Shown: positions 8,314-18,227, counted from the stretch's first letter. The stretch: 64,000 bases of DNA from JAGWBF01 sp963663025 (GCA_963663025.1 OY760073.1:1-64000); one strand, 5' to 3'. The notes: generated from the sequence alone by a model not told the origin. Numbers and translations: made by a program.

Positions 8314-8769
8314 CAGCTTTCCCTCTTCAGCTTAAGCTCTGGCGGTAGTATATCATGGTGAAATCGCGGGATTAGTTTCCCCTATAAACTTCGCTCAGAA
8401 GCTGAATCACCTTTCTGAGAGTCCCATGACCGGTGGACTGGAGTCTACCTCGGGACTGCGCCTGATGCAGAGGATCGACTCTCGTGTCGTTGTTCCTTTA
8501 TGGGCATAGGCCTTCACACAACCCCCACCAAAGAAAGGGCATAGTCGTCGTGAGCGCGGCCGCCCCCCTCTTTTGCTTGGGAAACGTGTCTCATTCGCAT
8601 TGACACCGGGAAAGCCCCATCTATATATTTCCCTCTGCCCCGCCTTGACCTGCGGGCATCCCGGACTAGTTTCCGTTTTCTTATTTTGTATTGACCGCTT
8701 TGCACAGACCGACAGCTATACCTACTTCTGTCGCACTTCCCCTCGCGCTGGGACTCAGGAGGCCCTTGG
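8314..8769. other. Divergent intergenic region at the right edge of the cassette
   Basis: These 456 bases separate the minus-strand DUF262 gene from the plus-strand MoxR gene. They should carry the promoters of both; the plus-strand one at 8600-8629 is clear. Two short overlapping frames here show no ribosome binding site or recognisable product and are not called. No attachment-site repeat or tRNA was seen. Confidence 0.5.
8600..8629 (+). promoter_or_regulatory. Promoter of the MoxR-VWA operon
   Basis: A consensus TTGACA at 8600-8605 is followed after 16 bases by TATATA (8622-8627), or after 18 by TATATT (8624-8629). The leader to the MoxR start codon would be about 135 bases. Confidence 0.6.
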
Positions 8770-10170
8770 ATGCCAGCTAGCGCCAAGCCTCGGACCATTA
8801 AGGATCTGAGAGAAAGCCGCTACAAGGTCCTGCCCGTCAGGGAGGAGCTGCGCAAGAACTTGGTGGCCAAGCTCCGCAACAGGGAAACCCTGTTTCCTGG
8901 CATCGTCGGCTTCGATGACACAGTCATGCCCCAGATGCAGAACGCCATCCTGGCAGGCCAGGACATCGTCCTGCTGGGGGAACGGGGCCAAGCCAAGTCC
9001 CGTCTCGTGCGAATGCTGGTGGGCCTGCTGGATGAAGAGGTACCGGCCATAGCCGGCTGTGAGATCAACGACAATCCCTACAACCCTATCTGCAGAAGCT
9101 GCCGTGACTGGGTCAAGAAGGATGGTGGTAAGGTCGAAATCCGCTGGATTCCCCGGGATGAACGCTATTCTGAGAAGCTGGCCACCCCCGACATCTCTAT
9201 CGCCGACCTGATCGGCGAGGTAGACCCCATCAAGGTGGCCGAGGGAAGGTATCTTTCCGACGAGTTGACCATTCATTACGGGCTCATCCCGCGCACCAAC
9301 CGGGGCATCTTTTCGATTAACGAACTTCCAGACCTGGCCGAACGGATACAGGTGGGAATGTTCAACCTCATGGAAGAGCGGGATGTGCAGATACGGGGTT
9401 ACCGGATACGCATGCCCCTGGATGTGTACACCATCGCCACCGCCAACCCCGAGGACTACACCAACCGGGGCCGCATCATCACGCCCCTGAAGGACAGGTA
9501 CGGCGCCCAGATCAGGACCCACTACCCCAGGGACCAGCGCGACGAGATCGCCATCATGGAGCAGGAGCGGTGCACCTTCGAAAACGAGAAGGACATCTCT
9601 ATCCCACCCTACATGAAGGAGATCGTGGCAGAGGTGACGTCCCTGGCCCGGCGCAGCCCCGACATCAACCAGAGGTCGGGGGTGAGCGTCAGGGTTTCCA
9701 TTGCCAACTACGAGACCCTTATCAGCAATGCGGTGAGGCGGGCCATCGTCCAAGGTGAAAAGAAGGCCAGCCCCAGGATCAGCGACCTGCCCTTCATTAT
9801 CGCCTCCTTCTCCGGGAAGGTGGAGCTGGAGACCTTCGAGGAGGGCAGGGAATCCAAGGTGATGGAGGACCTGTCGAAGAAGGCAGTCTTAAACGTGTTT
9901 GGAAGATACTTCAACGTGACGGACCTCGAGGGTGTGGTCCAGCGGTTCGAGGAAGGGATGGAGGTGGAGGTAGGCAGCGACTTGCCCTCCCCAAGGTACG
10001 TGGAGCTGCAGAATCAGATGGGCGAGCTTGGGGAGCATGTGAGAAGCCTGGGAGCTGGCAAGCGCCCCGAGCTGGTCGCTTCGGCTTCCGAGTTTATCCT
10101 CGAGGGACTGCATCTCAATCGCAGATTAAATAGGGATCAGGTGGGTGGAAGCTTTCGTTACAGGAGCTAG
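8770..10170 (+). CDS. MoxR / magnesium-chelatase-like AAA+ ATPase
   Basis: This 466-residue AAA+ protein resembles the ChlI/BchI and MoxR families. Walker A is GERGQAKS (70-77) and an INELPDL segment serves as Walker B, followed by the sensor-type IATANPED motif. Between the two sits an insertion with C97, C108 and C111 (the last two as CRSC), a possible metal site. MoxR ATPases act as chaperones that assemble or remodel targets together with von Willebrand A proteins, and the next gene encodes exactly such a partner 2 bases downstream. The specific client is unknown. A true cobalt or magnesium chelatase role is unlikely without a large H subunit nearby. Confidence 0.85.
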   Translation: MPASAKPRTIKDLRESRYKVLPVREELRKNLVAKLRNRETLFPGIVGFDDTVMPQMQNAILAGQDIVLLGERGQAKSRLVRMLVGLLDEEVPAIAGCEINDNPYNPICRSCRDWVKKDGGKVEIRWIPRDERYSEKLATPDISIADLIGEVDPIKVAEGRYLSDELTIHYGLIPRTNRGIFSINELPDLAERIQVGMFNLMEERDVQIRGYRIRMPLDVYTIATANPEDYTNRGRIITPLKDRYGAQIRTHYPRDQRDEIAIMEQERCTFENEKDISIPPYMKEIVAEVTSLARRSPDINQRSGVSVRVSIANYETLISNAVRRAIVQGEKKASPRISDLPFIIASFSGKVELETFEEGRESKVMEDLSKKAVLNVFGRYFNVTDLEGVVQRFEEGMEVEVGSDLPSPRYVELQNQMGELGEHVRSLGAGKRPELVASASEFILEGLHLNRRLNRDQVGGSFRYRS

Positions 10171-10172
10171 TC

Positions 10173-12218
10173 GTGCCCGACTTCCGGTATTCCCGTTGGG
10201 ATGGCGCCCAGCAGGTCTTCGATCTGGATGGCGAAGATGTGATGGAGCAGCTGTCCGAGCACCTGGTCAACCACAGCGACATTGCCAAAGCACTGGAAGC
10301 ACTGGCTAAGGACGGCCTGCGCACAAGATATGGCCAAGCTGTGCCCGGCGTCGATGAGATTCTCCGCCGACTGAAGTCACTGGAACAGGACATCCTGGAC
10401 CTCTACAACCTCGACCACATCCTGGAGGGTATAGAGGGACGTATCCGCGGGATCGTGGAGAGCGAGAGGGCGGGGATAGCCCGGCGTCTACAGCAGGCCA
10501 GGGAACGCCTCATTGCTGACCAAGCGGGCGACTCTGCGGCCCCGACCCCGGAGCAGATGGCCAGTCTGCTGGACCACCTGGAGCGGATGGTCGACCGCAA
10601 CCGCGAAAATCTCGACCATCTTCCCTCCAACCTCGCTGAAGCCATCGAGCAGCTAAGCGGGTACGAGTTCATGGACGATGGAGCGAGGTCGGACTTCGAT
10701 GGCCTCATGACGTCCCTGAAGCAGCAGGTGCTGGACGCCACGTTCAAGGGGATGATGCAGGGGCTGGGAGAGGCAGGCTCTCAGCAGATGTCTGGCTTGA
10801 AGCAGATGCTCCGCGACCTGAACGAACTCTTCGAAGAGCACCTGAATGGCAGCAGCGCGATGTCCCGGTCCATGTTCGACACGTTCATGCAGAAGTATGG
10901 CCCGGCCCTCGACCTGGGAAATCCATCGACGGTAGAAGAGCTGGCAGACCTCCTGCAGCAACGGAAGTCCCAGATGGGCCAACTGCTTCAGAGCCTGCCG
11001 GCCGAGCTCCGCGAGCAGCTGGACTCGGTCATCAAATCCGTCCTTCAGGATGATGACCTGTACCGGGAGATTGCTAGGCTGTCCCAGCACCTGCAACGTT
11101 TGTCGCCCACCTCAGAGCCTCCGGCGGGACTGGATTTCCGAGGAGGCCAGGATGCCGTTTTAGAGCAAGCGTTGCAGATCATCGAGGAACTGCGCGAGTT
11201 GGGTGACCTGCATGACTGTATGCAGAAGGCAGGCCAGGGTGCGAGGGGGAACGTCGATTTGCCCCTCCTGCGAAAGCACCTGGGCGAGGAGATCTGCCAA
11301 GCTTGGGGCCGGATGCACTCCCTGGCTGAAGTGCTGGAGAAGTCAGGCTACCTCCGCATGAACGAGGGCCGGCTGGAGCTTACCCCGAAGGGGGTAAGAA
11401 AGATCGGCCAGAGTGCCCTGCAGGAGATATTCGGTGTCATACGCAAGGAGCGCAACGGCGGTCATCGCACCTTTGAAAGGGGCGGAGGCGATCCGTCGGA
11501 AGACACCCACCCCTACCAGTACGGCGAGCCCTTCAACCTGCACCTCCAGCGCACCCTCCTGAACGCCGTCCTGCGCTCTCCGGGCACTCCCGTGTACCTT
11601 GCCCCCGAGGACTTCGAGGTCCAGCAGCTTGACCAGATATCCTCGACCTCAACCGTGTTGATGCTGGACCTGAGCTTGTCCATGGCCACCCGAGGCAACT
11701 TTCCCGCAGCCAAGAAAGTGACCCTGGCCCTGGACAATCTGATACGCACCCAGTTCCCCCACGACTCCCTTCACGTAGTGGGCTTTTCCACCTATGCGAG
11801 GGAGGTCAGGCCCGAGCAGGTAGCAGACCTCGCCTGGGACCAGTTCGATCCTTACACCAACATCCAGCACGGACTGTCCACCGCTAGGAAGCTGCTTGCC
11901 GGCGCCAGGGGGAGCACCAAGCAGATAATCATGGTCTCCGACGGGGAGCCTACAGCCCACACCGAGGGCGAAGAGCTGGTCTGCCAGTACCCCCCGGCGC
12001 CCCGCACTATCAGCGAGACCCTGAAAGAGGTCAGGCGCTGCACCAAGCAGGGGATCACCATCAACATGTTCATGCTGGACCGCAACTCTTCCCTGGTGCA
12101 GTTTGTCAGTCAGATGAACAGGATAAACCGGGGCAAGGTCTTCTACACCAGCCCTACCAAGCTGGGGGAGTACATCCTCGTTGACTACCTGACCAGCCGC
12201 CGCAAGCTGGTGGCGTAG
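10173..12218 (+). CDS. VWA-domain protein, partner of MoxR ATPase
   Basis: This 681-residue protein has a long helical N-terminal region (about 1-450) and a C-terminal von Willebrand A domain. The MIDAS motif D-x-S-x-S is present at D499, S501 and S503, with a downstream DGEPT loop near 590. It starts with GTG 2 bases after the MoxR stop codon, with CAGGAG as ribosome binding site, so the two form a typical MoxR-VWA pair (compare ChlI/ChlD or RavA/ViaA). The VWA domain probably couples metal-dependent protein binding to the ATPase. No signal peptide is visible, so it is probably cytoplasmic. Confidence 0.85.
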   Translation: MPDFRYSRWDGAQQVFDLDGEDVMEQLSEHLVNHSDIAKALEALAKDGLRTRYGQAVPGVDEILRRLKSLEQDILDLYNLDHILEGIEGRIRGIVESERAGIARRLQQARERLIADQAGDSAAPTPEQMASLLDHLERMVDRNRENLDHLPSNLAEAIEQLSGYEFMDDGARSDFDGLMTSLKQQVLDATFKGMMQGLGEAGSQQMSGLKQMLRDLNELFEEHLNGSSAMSRSMFDTFMQKYGPALDLGNPSTVEELADLLQQRKSQMGQLLQSLPAELREQLDSVIKSVLQDDDLYREIARLSQHLQRLSPTSEPPAGLDFRGGQDAVLEQALQIIEELRELGDLHDCMQKAGQGARGNVDLPLLRKHLGEEICQAWGRMHSLAEVLEKSGYLRMNEGRLELTPKGVRKIGQSALQEIFGVIRKERNGGHRTFERGGGDPSEDTHPYQYGEPFNLHLQRTLLNAVLRSPGTPVYLAPEDFEVQQLDQISSTSTVLMLDLSLSMATRGNFPAAKKVTLALDNLIRTQFPHDSLHVVGFSTYAREVRPEQVADLAWDQFDPYTNIQHGLSTARKLLAGARGSTKQIIMVSDGEPTAHTEGEELVCQYPPAPRTISETLKEVRRCTKQGITINMFMLDRNSSLVQFVSQMNRINRGKVFYTSPTKLGEYILVDYLTSRRKLVA

Positions 12219-12304
12219 AGGCGCCTGCACTACCACAGCAGGCTGGGGTGCTGGAAGGCACGCCTCAATCCTACGCTGTCCGTCCCGCATTTATACGAAC
12301 GAAA

Positions 12305-14428
12305 TCAGGACTGGTCCGGCTCCTCGCCTCGGGAAGAAGTCTGGGGCGGCGTAAGTTCGTCGGGCAGCGCATCCAGCACTTTAGTCATCGTGTCCACGCC
12401 TTCGGCTCGCGCCGCCTCGAGCACCCCGGACGTCAGGGCTAAAGCCGCCTCATCTTCGGTCAACCCAAGGTCCTCCGAAACTTCCTTCGCCGCCTCGATG
12501 GCGTTGTGGACTGCCTCTGCCATGTCCTGGTCTGCGTTCGATGCTCCCAGTACGACGCCGTAGCCCGCGCCCTGCAGCATAGCATCGCTGTCCACTTGGT
12601 AAGCGCTCAACGCCCGCACCGACCCTGTCACCGAACCGCGAACGCGGTCGCCTAATCCGGCCACAATTCCCTCACCCGCTTCCACCGCGCCCCTGGCTCC
12701 GTGACGGGCCAGCCCAACGGCATGGTCAGCCACATCTTGAACACCCTCCATTCGACGGTGCATTTCCTGACCCACAAGGTTGGAAATCTCTCTGGCGATG
12801 TTCTGCCCTTGGGCGGAGGCCTCTGCAGCCGCCCTGGTAGATGCCGCCACCTGGTATGCGGTGACCCCCATTACAACGTCCGCCCCCGGGACTCTCTTCA
12901 GGTAGCCGGCGGAGTAGGCCGACATGGTGTTAAGCCCCGGCACGGAGGAGACAAGCCTGGACAAAGGGGCTGCCCCCGCTGCGAGCTGCTCCAGGGCGAT
13001 CCCACGCGCCACTTCACCCTCTTCCCTGAGGGCAATGAGGAGATTCAGGGATGCGAGGCCAAGTATGAACGCAGAGGCGAACACGAAATCGTATCCCCGC
13101 AGAGAGACCACTGAGATCTCCTCAATCCCCGCTGGCGACAGCCAGCGCAGCGCCACCTCAAAGCTGTTTTCCGCCGCCAGGTCCGCAAGCAAGCCGCCGA
13201 CGATGGGCCCTAACCCAATGCCCAAGCTGGTGGCGATGCCGGCGACCCCAAGGAAGGGGGTTTCCCGGCCATCCGGGGCGACTTTTAGCGCCAGCGTCCC
13301 GACGGTCAGGGTTACGCCGGCCGCGGCTATACCTGCAAAGATGTGTATCACTGCGATCAGAGGCAGGGTGAAGAGGTGTGGATCGGGAAGCGTCACAAAG
13401 GGCCAGGCGACAATGGCCAGCAGATAGAGGGATGCTGATAGGGAAAGCACCGTCTTGCTTCCGACTCTGTCAGCAAAGGGGCCCCACATCCGCATGAAGA
13501 GAAGGTTGGTGAACTGGCTGAGGACCGTGAATCCGATCACGGTGGGCAGGGAGTAGCCGAGATCTCGAAGCATGTAAACGGCGAAGAAGGGGATTGCCAG
13601 GTTGGCGGCGAAGTTCCACGCGAAGAGGAAACGCACGAGGTGAGAGAAATTTCTATCTCGGAGCGGTTCGGTCAGGATGTCCAACACCGACCTGTCCGTG
13701 CTTGCGGCCTTGGGCATCAGTGGCTCGCTAGCCAATGAAGCGAAGGATGGACCGGAGATGCCTAAAGTGAGCGCTCCTCCAATAAGCAGGAAGCTGTAGG
13801 CGTAAACCTGTTGCCCCGCAGGAGCAGATTCGGTCCACCAGCTTACAAAGAAGCTGGCCGCCACGCTGACCGCTACAACTGTTCCTATGATGAATGCCCA
13901 CCGCCTGCCGTAGTAGCTTCCCACGACAGATCGTGGGACGAGGTCGCTCATCCAGCTGACCCACGCAGTGTTCCAAGTGGCGGCGAACAAGCCCCGAAAA
14001 GCGACAATTGCCATGAGAGCCAGGATCGCCCCGGACCCCGGCGTTTCCATCACGAGGGGCACTGCCCCGGCAGGGACCCACATCAGGTTGGTGACGTAGC
14101 CTGCGGGGATTCCCAGGACCTTACGTCTTCGGAACTTCTCGACAGCCAGGATGGCAGGCAGCTGGGCTACCTGGGTTAGGAAAGGGAGGGCTGCCAGGAT
14201 GCCGATCTGGAGGTTGTTTGCGCCGAGCGCCAGCGCAAAGGCTGCCATAAAGCCGCCGCTGGCCAGCGCGAACATGCCATTTTCGCCCATACCGCCCAAC
14301 ACCATGTAACGGAGACTTCGGTTTACCTCAGCCTCTGTCAGGGTGGAACGGGGACTTAGAAAGGACAGCAATATGTCAGGTTCTTCATAGGACGTAGGCG
14401 CCTGGTCACTGGCATCATTAGATGCCAA
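12305..14428 (-). CDS. MFS transporter with long C-terminal extension
   Basis: The product is 707 residues. Residues about 40-470 read as a major facilitator protein with around 12 hydrophobic segments, including a DLVPRSVVGSYYGRR loop. The remaining roughly 235 residues are soluble, alanine-rich and probably helical, and far exceed the usual MFS length of about 400-450. No substrate can be inferred. The start is a TTG at 14428 with a weak ribosome binding site; a later start is possible but would remove the N-terminal tail only. It is divergent from htpX and convergent with the VWA gene. Confidence 0.75.
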   Translation of the reverse strand: MASNDASDQAPTSYEEPDILLSFLSPRSTLTEAEVNRSLRYMVLGGMGENGMFALASGGFMAAFALALGANNLQIGILAALPFLTQVAQLPAILAVEKFRRRKVLGIPAGYVTNLMWVPAGAVPLVMETPGSGAILALMAIVAFRGLFAATWNTAWVSWMSDLVPRSVVGSYYGRRWAFIIGTVVAVSVAASFFVSWWTESAPAGQQVYAYSFLLIGGALTLGISGPSFASLASEPLMPKAASTDRSVLDILTEPLRDRNFSHLVRFLFAWNFAANLAIPFFAVYMLRDLGYSLPTVIGFTVLSQFTNLLFMRMWGPFADRVGSKTVLSLSASLYLLAIVAWPFVTLPDPHLFTLPLIAVIHIFAGIAAAGVTLTVGTLALKVAPDGRETPFLGVAGIATSLGIGLGPIVGGLLADLAAENSFEVALRWLSPAGIEEISVVSLRGYDFVFASAFILGLASLNLLIALREEGEVARGIALEQLAAGAAPLSRLVSSVPGLNTMSAYSAGYLKRVPGADVVMGVTAYQVAASTRAAAEASAQGQNIAREISNLVGQEMHRRMEGVQDVADHAVGLARHGARGAVEAGEGIVAGLGDRVRGSVTGSVRALSAYQVDSDAMLQGAGYGVVLGASNADQDMAEAVHNAIEAAKEVSEDLGLTEDEAALALTSGVLEAARAEGVDTMTKVLDALPDELTPPQTSSRGEEPDQS

Positions 14429-14593
14429 GAGGGTCCTGTTCGATAGTATATCCCGCCCGACCAGAATTTCAGAGGCCGTAACTGAAGAGGTTCCTCGGGG
14501 GAGGGTTCACTCCCCTAAACCCGCCAAAGATTGGCCAAAGAAGGCGGGGGGCGGGATGGCGCTACTATTCCAGCGGGCCGGGGTTACATAAGG

Positions 14594-14602
14594 TGATATA
14601 AT
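14594..14602 (+). promoter_or_regulatory. Extended -10 promoter of htpX
   Basis: TGATATAAT is a perfect extended -10 (TGn plus TATAAT), 29 bases upstream of the htpX GTG. No good -35 was found. The same nonamer precedes hyuA at 57040. Confidence 0.5.
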
Positions 14603-14630
14603 TTATGGTGTACTACTGCTACGTGGAGGG

Positions 14631-15560
14631 GTGAAAAAACCGGATATGAACACCCTTAAGACCTTCGTACTTATGCTCGTCATGACCGGGCTCCTGCTGC
14701 TGGCGGGAATGCTCACGTTTGGCGTAAATGGGGTTATAGTCGCGGCCGGCATTGCCATGGCCCTCAACTTCTTCGCCTACTGGAACAGCGACAAGATAGC
14801 CCTGCGCATGGCCCATGCCAGGCTGATTACCTACGAAGAAGACAAAGAGCTGCACCAGCTTGTCGAAGAACAGGTGCAGAGGGCAGGCATACCTATGCCC
14901 AAGGTGTACGTCATCGAGGATGACTCGCCCAACGCTTTTGCCACAGGTCGCAACCCTGCCAACGCCACAATTGCGGTGACCACGGGCATTCGTCGTTTGC
15001 TCAACCGGGAAGAGCTTAGCGGCGTGATCGCTCATGAGCTGGCCCACGTTGGGAACAGGGACACGTTGATAATGACCATGGTGGCAACTATGGCCATGGC
15101 CATAGGTTTCATAGCCATGGCCGCCCAGTTCGCTATGTGGTTCGGAGGCTTCGGTCGCGGTCGAGTTGGCGGCGGTGGAGGCAGCTCAGGAATGATCGTC
15201 GGTCTTGTCGGCCTGCTGATAGTGGCCATAGTGCTGCCACTGGTTGCAACCCTGGTGCGCATGTCCATTTCCAGGGCCCGGGAGTTTCAGGCGGACGCCA
15301 CCGGCGCTCGTACCTCGGGCAACCCCAATGCCCTTGCCAGCGCCTTGGAGAAATTGGAGATGGGCACCAGCCGCAAAGCTATGGAAGTGAACAATGCCAT
15401 AGCGCATCTTTACATCGTCAACCCGCTGAAAGGCAAACATGTCGGGGACCACCAAGTAAGCGCCCTGGGTGGAGGCTCTGGGATATCCGGCCTGTTTTCC
15501 ACGCATCCTCCCATAGCCGAACGCGTACGGCGCCTGCGAAACATGCGCGCAGATTGGTAG
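14631..15560 (+). CDS. htpX: Membrane zinc metalloprotease HtpX
   Basis: HtpX is an M48 membrane protease that degrades misfolded membrane proteins. Counting from the GTG at 14631, the protein is 309 residues with two N-terminal hydrophobic segments, HELAH at 135-139, two further hydrophobic segments around a glycine-rich loop, and the third ligand glutamate in REFQADA. The start is ambiguous: GGAGGG directly abuts the GTG, while the ATG at 14646 is 15 bases from it and gives the more usual MN-LKT opening. It is the first gene of a tight operon with the epimerase and trxB genes. Confidence 0.92.
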   Translation: MKKPDMNTLKTFVLMLVMTGLLLLAGMLTFGVNGVIVAAGIAMALNFFAYWNSDKIALRMAHARLITYEEDKELHQLVEEQVQRAGIPMPKVYVIEDDSPNAFATGRNPANATIAVTTGIRRLLNREELSGVIAHELAHVGNRDTLIMTMVATMAMAIGFIAMAAQFAMWFGGFGRGRVGGGGGSSGMIVGLVGLLIVAIVLPLVATLVRMSISRAREFQADATGARTSGNPNALASALEKLEMGTSRKAMEVNNAIAHLYIVNPLKGKHVGDHQVSALGGGSGISGLFSTHPPIAERVRRLRNMRADW

Positions 15561-15570
15561 AGATCCCGCT

Positions 15571-16518
15571 GTGATACAAAAGACCGTCCTGGTGACCGGT
15601 GGCGCCGGCTTCATCGGGTCCCACCTCGTTGACAGGCTCATCTCCCTGGGACATCGCGTTGTTGTTGTAGATGACCTTAGCTCCGGCAGGCTGCAGAACC
15701 TGGACCGGGGTGCGGTGTTCTACCACACCAGCATAAACCATCCGTCCGTAGAGGAGATCGTCCGAAACGAACAGCCGGACATAATTGCCCACCACGCCGC
15801 CCAGATCAGCATCTCCGAGTCGGTGCGGGACCCCATCCGGGATGCGGAAATCAACATCGAGGGGACCCTGCGCCTAATGGAGATATCTAGGCGCTACGGG
15901 GTCAGCAAGTTCATCTTCGCATCGTCAGGAGGAGCGCTCTACGGCGAGCCCGAGCAGAACCCGTGCAACGAGCAGCATCCCGTCCGGCCGATTTCCCCCT
16001 ATGGCCTTTCCAAGTTCTCGGCCGAGGGCTACTTGGGCTTGTACCACAACATCTACCGGCTTCCCTACGTGGCCCTCAGGTATGGCAACGTGTACGGCCC
16101 ACGCCAGGATCCCCATGGGGAAGCTGGGGTAATCGCGATATTTGCCCGGGCGATGCTGGAGGGCAAGCAGCCCAAAATATACGGGAGCGGCCGCCAGGAG
16201 CGGGACTTCATCTACGTGGACGATGTCATCGACGCTAACATCGCGGCCATGGATGAGGGACAGGGCGAGTACAACGTAGGGACCGGTACTCCCACCTCCG
16301 TAAATCAGATCTTCGAGATGCTGAAGGGGATACTGAAATACAGGTGGACGCCGACCTACGGGCCCGCCAAACCGGGGGAGGTGTTCAGCATCAGCCTGGA
16401 CAGCACCAAGCTGCAGCGAGAGATGGGCTGGATGTCCAAGCTCTCCCTGGAGCAGGGCCTTGCTCGGACCGTCGACTATCTCCGGAACGCCTCCAAGGGC
16501 ACCACCGTCGAAAGGTAA
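15571..16518 (+). CDS. NAD-dependent epimerase/dehydratase (GalE-like)
   Basis: This 315-residue extended short-chain dehydrogenase has the NAD-binding motif TGGAGFIGS (9-17) and the catalytic YxxxK as Y144 and K148, preceded by the SSGGALYG strand. It resembles UDP-glucose 4-epimerases and related nucleotide-sugar epimerases, but the exact sugar cannot be told from sequence. It starts with GTG 10 bases after htpX and ends 6 bases before trxB, so the three genes are probably co-transcribed, although no functional link between them is obvious. Confidence 0.85.
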   Translation: MIQKTVLVTGGAGFIGSHLVDRLISLGHRVVVVDDLSSGRLQNLDRGAVFYHTSINHPSVEEIVRNEQPDIIAHHAAQISISESVRDPIRDAEINIEGTLRLMEISRRYGVSKFIFASSGGALYGEPEQNPCNEQHPVRPISPYGLSKFSAEGYLGLYHNIYRLPYVALRYGNVYGPRQDPHGEAGVIAIFARAMLEGKQPKIYGSGRQERDFIYVDDVIDANIAAMDEGQGEYNVGTGTPTSVNQIFEMLKGILKYRWTPTYGPAKPGEVFSISLDSTKLQREMGWMSKLSLEQGLARTVDYLRNASKGTTVER

Positions 16519-16524
16519 GCCCCT

Positions 16525-17460
16525 ATGCAGTCTCTGGCGGCGACGGACTACGACGTCGTCATCATAGGCGGCGGGGCCGCGGGACTTAGCGCCGCCATCT
16601 ACACCTCCCGCGCTTCGATGAGGACCCTCATCCTGGACAGCATCGGGTGCGGCGGCCAGATACTCACCACCGACATCATCGAGAACTATCCGGGGTTCCC
16701 CGACGGCATAAAGGGCCCCGACCTGTCCATTGCCATGTGCACCCAGGCCAAGAAGTTCGGCGCCACGATGGAGCACGACCAGGTACTGGAAGTTGGGAGC
16801 CTGGATCGGGAGGTCAAGGAGATAACCACCTATTCGGGCACCATATCCACAAAGACCCTGATCATTACGGCGGGAGGCTCACCCAGCAAGCTGGGTGTTC
16901 CGGGCGAGCTGGAGCTGGCCGGGAGGGGCGTTTCATACTGCGCAGTGTGCGACGGCAACTTCTTTCGAGGACAGGAAGTGGTCGTCGTAGGGGGAGGGGA
17001 TGCGGCCCTGGACGAGGGGCTGTACCTCAGCAACCTGGCCAGCCAGGTAACCCTGGTGCACCGGCGCGATGAGCTTAGGGCAAAGCCCATCTCTCAGGAA
17101 AGAGTGCGAGACAACCCCAAGTTCAAGTTCCTGTACAGTCACGTTGTAGAGGAAGTCCTGGGGAGCGACGGGGTGCAGGCCGTCAGGGTGAAGGACCTGA
17201 AGACGGGTGAAGTTTACGACTATCCGACGTCGGCTGTGTTCATATACATCGGCTTCCACTCTAACACGGGCTTCCTTGGGAGCCAGGTGCCCACCGATGC
17301 TGCTGGGCATATCTACACGAACATCGACATGGAGTCCAGGGTCCCGGGGGTGTATGCCGCCGGAGACATCAGGGCCTCGTCCTTCCGCCAGCTGGGCACT
17401 GCGGTAGGCGACGGCATCACCGCCGCCCTGGCAGCCTACCGATACCTCAACGAAGGCTAG
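16525..17460 (+). CDS. trxB: Thioredoxin reductase
   Basis: This FAD- and NADPH-dependent flavoenzyme reduces thioredoxin. The 311-residue protein has an N-terminal GGGAAG dinucleotide-binding motif, the redox CAVC (C139 and C142) followed by DG, a second GGGDAALDE dinucleotide motif, and a C-terminal AAGDIR FAD motif. The length is typical. It is the last gene of the htpX operon and converges on the TSUP permease gene 20 bases away, with no strong terminator between. Confidence 0.95.
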   Translation: MQSLAATDYDVVIIGGGAAGLSAAIYTSRASMRTLILDSIGCGGQILTTDIIENYPGFPDGIKGPDLSIAMCTQAKKFGATMEHDQVLEVGSLDREVKEITTYSGTISTKTLIITAGGSPSKLGVPGELELAGRGVSYCAVCDGNFFRGQEVVVVGGGDAALDEGLYLSNLASQVTLVHRRDELRAKPISQERVRDNPKFKFLYSHVVEEVLGSDGVQAVRVKDLKTGEVYDYPTSAVFIYIGFHSNTGFLGSQVPTDAAGHIYTNIDMESRVPGVYAAGDIRASSFRQLGTAVGDGITAALAAYRYLNEG

Positions 17461-17480
17461 ACACTCCCGACCAGAGCGTA

Positions 17481-18227
17481 CTATCCGATGCCTGCTGCTT
17501 CCATGGCCAGCAGGGTGATGCTGGCCATGGCTACCACCACGAGGACTACCTGCCTGAGCCTCCTGTCGTCGATGTGCTTTGCCATGAAGGATGCCGTTAC
17601 CACTCCCAGCACCACCATGGGTGTCAGCTTCAAGACGGTATCGATTCGCTCTTCCGTGTAGAACCCCATGGCGGCATAGAGCACGGCAGCCACGATAGCT
17701 ACCACAAGGGAGTAGAAGGCGATGGAGGCCCTTACAGCGCTGACGCCCCACTTCTGGTTTACCAGGTACAAGACCACCAGGGGAGTGCCCACCCCCATGC
17801 CGGTGACCAGCATCGCGCCAAGGAACCCGAAGATGGGAGTGGTGAGCTTGGTGTGGGTGAAGGGCCGTTCCAGCTTCAGTGAGATGGGTATGAGGAGCAG
17901 CAGGATCAGGGCGGCGATGGCGATACGCAAGGCGCCCGGCCTCACCGTGTCCAGGATCAGCACCCCGACTGGGACGCCTGCCACTCCAGCCAGCACCATG
18001 GGCAGCATCTCTCGGAAGGACAGCAGGCGCCAGGTGCGCAGCAGCACGATGGCCAAGATGGGGATGGTCAGGCTGTTTATAGTGACCACCACGCTCTGGG
18101 GCTCCATGATCAGGAGGAGCGGGGGAGACAGAACCATCCCAAGGCCGAAGCTGACCAGCCCCATCACCATGGAGCCGGCCAGCACGACCACCAGCGCCAG
18201 CGCCAGCGCTCCTCCTGAGAGCATCAC
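17481..18227 (-). CDS. TSUP (TauE/SafE) family membrane permease
   Basis: This 248-residue protein has about eight hydrophobic segments. The two-fold pattern of the TauE/SafE family is visible, with a glycine-rich FGLGMVLSPP segment after the first helix and a GMGVGTPL segment at the start of the second half. The family exports sulfite, sulfoacetate or other organic anions, or takes up related sulfur compounds. No neighbouring sulfur gene helps to narrow the substrate. Confidence 0.8.
   Translation of the reverse strand: MMLSGGALALALVVVLAGSMVMGLVSFGLGMVLSPPLLLIMEPQSVVVTINSLTIPILAIVLLRTWRLLSFREMLPMVLAGVAGVPVGVLILDTVRPGALRIAIAALILLLLIPISLKLERPFTHTKLTTPIFGFLGAMLVTGMGVGTPLVVLYLVNQKWGVSAVRASIAFYSLVVAIVAAVLYAAMGFYTEERIDTVLKLTPMVVLGVVTASFMAKHIDDRRLRQVVLVVVAMASITLLAMEAAGIG

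Noticed and set aside
8514..8798. Short overlapping frames in the 8.3-8.8 kb spacer
   Set aside because: They cover the clear MoxR promoter, and their translations are low-complexity and basic.
8755..9753. 332-codon minus-strand frame opposite the MoxR gene
   Set aside because: Shadow of an AAA+ gene with intact motifs on the plus strand.
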